Shown here: positions 6,102 through 8,599 of the stretch, piece by piece
Numbering within the stretch: the stretch's first letter is position 1
Layout: each line of letters starts with the position of its first letter
DNA from: Bacillota bacterium
GTDB lineage: Bacteria; Bacillota; Clostridia; Christensenellales; CAG-138
Direction: 5' to 3'
NCBI GenBank assembly: GCA_023435855.1
Contig: JAEZLG010000169.1
Span: 1-8,599, forward strand
Length of the DNA: 8,599 bases
The notes under the pieces: generated by a model
Seen by the model: only the letters and a program-made list of their open reading frames with translations
Database searches by the model: none
Told to the model about the DNA's origin: nothing
Position numbers and translations under genes: made by a program

Positions 6102-6821
6102 TTGGAGAGCGTAACGAAAAAAGACGAAAAGCGGCGTACCACGTTCTTTTTGCGATGGCTTAGCCTGGCGGCATTGGTACTTGCGGGAATTATGCTTGCG
6201 CTCGCGAACGCTCGTGGAGAAGAGGCCGACGCGCCACAGCGTGGTTGTTTGATTCTCGTCAACTGGTCCAATCCCGTGCCGTATGATAGGCCGGACAGAC
6301 TTGTTGGTCTTGATGACGCGTTTGGCGACGCTGTTTATCTTTTAAATCCCAATGGCTTCATCAACGAGCAGGCGGGAGAGGCGGCACTCGCTATGTTTGA
6401 GGCTGCTAAGGAGGATGGCGTGAGCGGGTATATGGTCACCACGGCCTACCGCTCCGTTGCCCACCAGCAGGAACTATTCGAAGCGCGCTGCTCAAAGGAG
6501 CCTGGCTACGGCAGTGATCCATTTAACGTTCCCGTAAAGGTTTTACCGGGGGAATACAGCGAGCATACCACGGGGCTTGCGCTCGATATCCTTGCCGAGG
6601 ATTACCGCAGCGCTGATGACGGATATACCGATACCGCTCAGGGAAAATGGCTCGCAGAAAATGCTTATCGCTTCGGCTTCATTCTACGCTATCCGAAGGG
6701 CAAGGAAAATATAACCGGCGTGATCTACGAGCCTTGGCATTACCGCTATGTGGGTGTAGACGCTGCAAAGGAGATATACGATTCCGGCCAATGTCTTGAA
6801 GAATACCTCGGACAGGAATGA
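6102..6821 (+). CDS. VanY-like D-alanyl-D-alanine carboxypeptidase, membrane-anchored
   Basis: The family removes the terminal D-Ala of peptidoglycan precursors or stem peptides, outside the membrane, using one zinc ion. The 239-residue product has a basic N terminus, one membrane helix at about 16-35, then the domain. The domain opens with CLILVNWSNPVPYDRPDRLVGL, typical of the VanY/DacY family. It contains TAYRSVAHQQELF, then SEHTTGLALDI with zinc ligands H155 and D162, and EPWHYRYVG with catalytic E210 and ligand H213, so all key residues are present. The start is taken as TTG 6102 because GGAGG (6091-6095) is 6 bases upstream. The in-frame ATG at 6051 lies inside the 27-bp control element and has no ribosome binding site. 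The stop overlaps the next gene by 4 bases (ATGA). It could instead be housekeeping wall trimming, but the operon with an exporter points to antibiotic or envelope-stress defence (inference). Confidence 0.9.
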   Translation: MESVTKKDEKRRTTFFLRWLSLAALVLAGIMLALANARGEEADAPQRGCLILVNWSNPVPYDRPDRLVGLDDAFGDAVYLLNPNGFINEQAGEAALAMFEAAKEDGVSGYMVTTAYRSVAHQQELFEARCSKEPGYGSDPFNVPVKVLPGEYSEHTTGLALDILAEDYRSADDGYTDTAQGKWLAENAYRFGFILRYPKGKENITGVIYEPWHYRYVGVDAAKEIYDSGQCLEEYLGQE

Positions 6822-7627
6822 ACTTGTCGAGCAGAAGGAGGGGAGCCACAGTCAGAACGTTTACCGCAAACCTCAAACAAGCCTTGTTTTCGTGTGGCTT
6901 TCTCGTGGCCGCAGCCGCCACGGTACTCGTGCTTTTACTTTCTTCCGTGGAGGGCTTCGTTACGTCTTTCCGCACTAAGGAGCTTCTTGCGTTCGGCTAC
7001 CATACCGAGCTTCTGTTGACCGCGCTTAACGGGAACGCCATGACTCTTGCGCTGCCAATATTATGTGCATTACCCTATACTGCCGCATTCGTTGACGATA
7101 TTAAGAGCGGCTTTTATAAGCAGTACATTTCACGGACTACTATGGGTCGGTATATCGCGGGAAAAACAGCTGCCTGTGCGCTCTCCGGAGCGCTCGCGAT
7201 CCTCTTGGGCATCCTTGCCGCGTGGGTGATCACGGCGCTCGTGTTTTTGCCCAAAGAAGCCGCACCCGTGGAGTATATCACCGCCGCGGGGGATACCATT
7301 AAGCAGGCGGTCTCACCCCTCTGGGGGAAGCTCCTCCTATACGGCCTGTCTGCCGCGTTCTGGTCGCTTATCGGGATGCTTTTTGCTACGCTCACCAACA
7401 GCAAATACATGGCGTATGCCTCGCCGTTTGTGATCTATTATGTGCTGATTATATTGAACGAACGGTATTTTAGCTCTTTGTATGTGATCTACCCGAAAGA
7501 ATGGCTCAGCCCCTCCGCACTTTGGGAGTACGGGAACGCAGGTGTCATTTTGGTGATCGGGGAGCTTATCGCAGTCGCCGCGATCTGTACGACGCTCGCG
7601 GCAAGAAGGAGGCTGAGAAACACATGA
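6818..7627 (+). CDS. ABC-2 type transporter permease, first subunit
   Basis: This 269-residue membrane protein has six predicted helices at about 24-44, 68-91, 117-144, 172-192, 198-213 and 241-261. After helix 2 comes FVDDIKSGFYKQYISRTTMGRYIAGK (split here as FVDDIKSGFYK and QYISRTTMGRYIAGK). This resembles the cytoplasmic coupling segment of ABC-2 permeases of bacitracin or lantibiotic-immunity exporters. The ATG at 6818 overlaps the carboxypeptidase stop as ATGA, indicating translational coupling. A strong AAGGAGGGG (6834-6842) lies just inside the gene, encoding arginines, but no in-frame start follows it closely, so ATG 6818 is kept. It would pair with the next permease and the ATPase at the right edge. 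The substrate is unknown; peptide antibiotics or lipids are plausible. Confidence 0.85.
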   Translation: MNLSSRRRGATVRTFTANLKQALFSCGFLVAAAATVLVLLLSSVEGFVTSFRTKELLAFGYHTELLLTALNGNAMTLALPILCALPYTAAFVDDIKSGFYKQYISRTTMGRYIAGKTAACALSGALAILLGILAAWVITALVFLPKEAAPVEYITAAGDTIKQAVSPLWGKLLLYGLSAAFWSLIGMLFATLTNSKYMAYASPFVIYYVLIILNERYFSSLYVIYPKEWLSPSALWEYGNAGVILVIGELIAVAAICTTLAARRRLRNT

Positions 7628-8523
7628 GGTTTGTGAAGCAATCCCTTGCCGTAGCTAAATACGATTTCCAAAGCTGGCATAAGAACCCGCGCGTCGTTAT
7701 CACATTTGCACTGGCTTTCGTGCTGTGCTTCCTTCTTTCGGATAAGGCCGTGCGGTTTGCAAGGGAGTACGAAACCACCATGCAGCTTGTTGAGGCGTTC
7801 GTTTGGACGTTTGGTGATAGCAACTCCATTTTACTTGCCTCTACGCTTCTCGTGCTCTTGTTTGCGGACATGCCCTTTATCACGAGCGGCACGCCATTTT
7901 ACCTTATGCGGATTGACCGTAAAACATGGATCGCAGGACAGGTTATCTATATTGTGGGAGCTACGCTTATCTACCTAGTTATCATCCTCGTTTCCACGTC
8001 GCTTCTTTGCATGACGCAGAGCTTCATCGGAAATATGTGGAGTGAAACCGCTGCCATATTGGGCTACTCCGGTGCCGGCAAGGCTGTGGCGCTTCCAGCT
8101 CTGGTAAAAACGCTTGAGATGAGTCGCCCGTACCAATGTATGGCGACGATTTTCTTGCTCATGCTCCTGTATGCGCTTCTTATGGCGTTCATAATGTTAT
8201 TCTTCAACCTCAAAAAGGGGCAGCTTGCGGGTGTGATTAGCGTGTTCGTATTTTCGGTATACGGGTTTTTGCTGAATCCGCAAACGTTAAAAGCTATCTT
8301 TAAACTTCCCGATGAGCTTACCTACAAGGCAAACGTAGTGGTGGGCTGGCTGTCACCCTTAAACCAAGCCACCTATCACATGCATAACTTCGGCTACGAT
8401 CTGCTGCCGCGGCTTTGGCAGACTTATTTGATATTCGGCGCATTGATTGCCTTATGCTTTTTCCTCTCGCTTCGCGCCGCGCGAAGCTACAACTTTAACT
8501 TTGTCGGAACGGAGAACGGCTAA
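7624..8523 (+). CDS. ABC-2 type transporter permease, second subunit
   Basis: The 299-residue product has six predicted helices at about 23-39, 68-88, 104-130, 171-195, 200-216 and 266-284. The polar segment FYLMRIDRKTWIAGQ lies in the coupling position between helices 2 and 3, as in the preceding permease. The reading frame is open from 7501, but the ATG at 7624 is chosen. It overlaps the previous stop as ATGA, has AAGGAGG (7606-7612) 11 bases upstream, and gives a protein of normal length. The cytoplasmic tail ends YNFNFVGTENG. Two unequal permeases plus one ATPase is the LanFEG-like arrangement, here with the permease genes first. The heterodimer is inferred from context. Confidence 0.85.
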   Translation: MRFVKQSLAVAKYDFQSWHKNPRVVITFALAFVLCFLLSDKAVRFAREYETTMQLVEAFVWTFGDSNSILLASTLLVLLFADMPFITSGTPFYLMRIDRKTWIAGQVIYIVGATLIYLVIILVSTSLLCMTQSFIGNMWSETAAILGYSGAGKAVALPALVKTLEMSRPYQCMATIFLLMLLYALLMAFIMLFFNLKKGQLAGVISVFVFSVYGFLLNPQTLKAIFKLPDELTYKANVVVGWLSPLNQATYHMHNFGYDLLPRLWQTYLIFGALIALCFFLSLRAARSYNFNFVGTENG

Positions 8524-8599
8524 ATGGGCTTGATTGTCAGCGTTCAAAACGTATGTAAGGACTTTGGGCAGGAACGGGTGCTTCATAACGTCACGCGGG
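8524..8599 (+). CDS. ABC transporter ATPase, N-terminal fragment
   Basis: The ATG follows the permease stop with no gap, and ACGGAG (8509-8514) is 9 bases upstream. The 25 visible residues, MGLIVSVQNVCKDF then GQERVLHNVTR, match the first strands of ABC ATPases (pattern V-x-N-V-x-K-x-F-G, then VL and a following helix). The Walker A loop lies beyond the window edge. It most likely energises the two permeases just upstream. Identification rests on a short stretch, but the context supports it strongly. Confidence 0.8.
   Translation, partial: MGLIVSVQNVCKDFGQERVLHNVTR

Noticed and set aside
7501..7623. N-terminal extension of the second permease from an ATG at 7501.
   Set aside because: It would overlap the first permease by 127 bases and adds an arginine-rich stretch with no helix. 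ATG 7624 has an ATGA overlap and a ribosome binding site.
1..8599. tRNA, rRNA, CRISPR array, insertion sequence or attachment site.
   Set aside because: No cloverleaf, spaced repeats, transposase or terminal inverted repeats were seen; nearly all sequence is accounted for by the genes listed.

Overview
The window looks like an accessory, cell-envelope-related region of a moderately GC-rich Firmicute, probably a gut-type Clostridia (Christensenellales- or Oscillospirales-like). This rests on strong AGGAGG-type ribosome binding sites, a Gram-positive VanY-type D,D-carboxypeptidase, lipoproteins with an LTAC lipobox, and an OmpR/sensor-kinase pair next to an ABC-2 exporter. The taxonomic guess is weak. 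All genes lie on the + strand.

Layout. The window opens in the last ~99 codons of a lipoprotein-family gene (1-302). A regulatory gap follows (303-415), with a 27-bp element, a 13-bp palindrome and a good -10. Next is an OmpR-family response regulator (416-1066) and its sensor histidine kinase (1070-2473). Three more members of the same lipoprotein family follow: a full 504-aa gene (2562-4076), a full 485-aa gene (4173-5630) and one cut to 109 aa (5655-5984). A second regulatory gap (5985-6101) carries a near copy of the 27-bp element. It precedes a VanY-like carboxypeptidase starting at a TTG (6102-6821) and two six-helix ABC-2 permeases joined by ATGA overlaps (6818-7627, 7624-8523). The first 25 codons of an ABC ATPase (8524-8599) run off the right edge.

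How it may work together (inference). The kinase probably senses an envelope signal and phosphorylates the regulator. The regulator may act at the shared 27-bp element in front of its own operon and in front of the carboxypeptidase/exporter operon. The carboxypeptidase would trim D-Ala from peptidoglycan precursors or stem peptides. The two permeases plus ATPase form a LanFEG/Bcr-like exporter. This resembles an antimicrobial-peptide or glycopeptide response module with an added array of surface lipoproteins of unknown function (probably the family Pfam calls DUF6034; the name is from memory). The lipoproteins flank the sensor kinase and keep a conserved motif directly after the lipid-anchored cysteine. 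No ligase genes of a full van cluster, no RNA genes, no insertion sequences and no CRISPR are visible.
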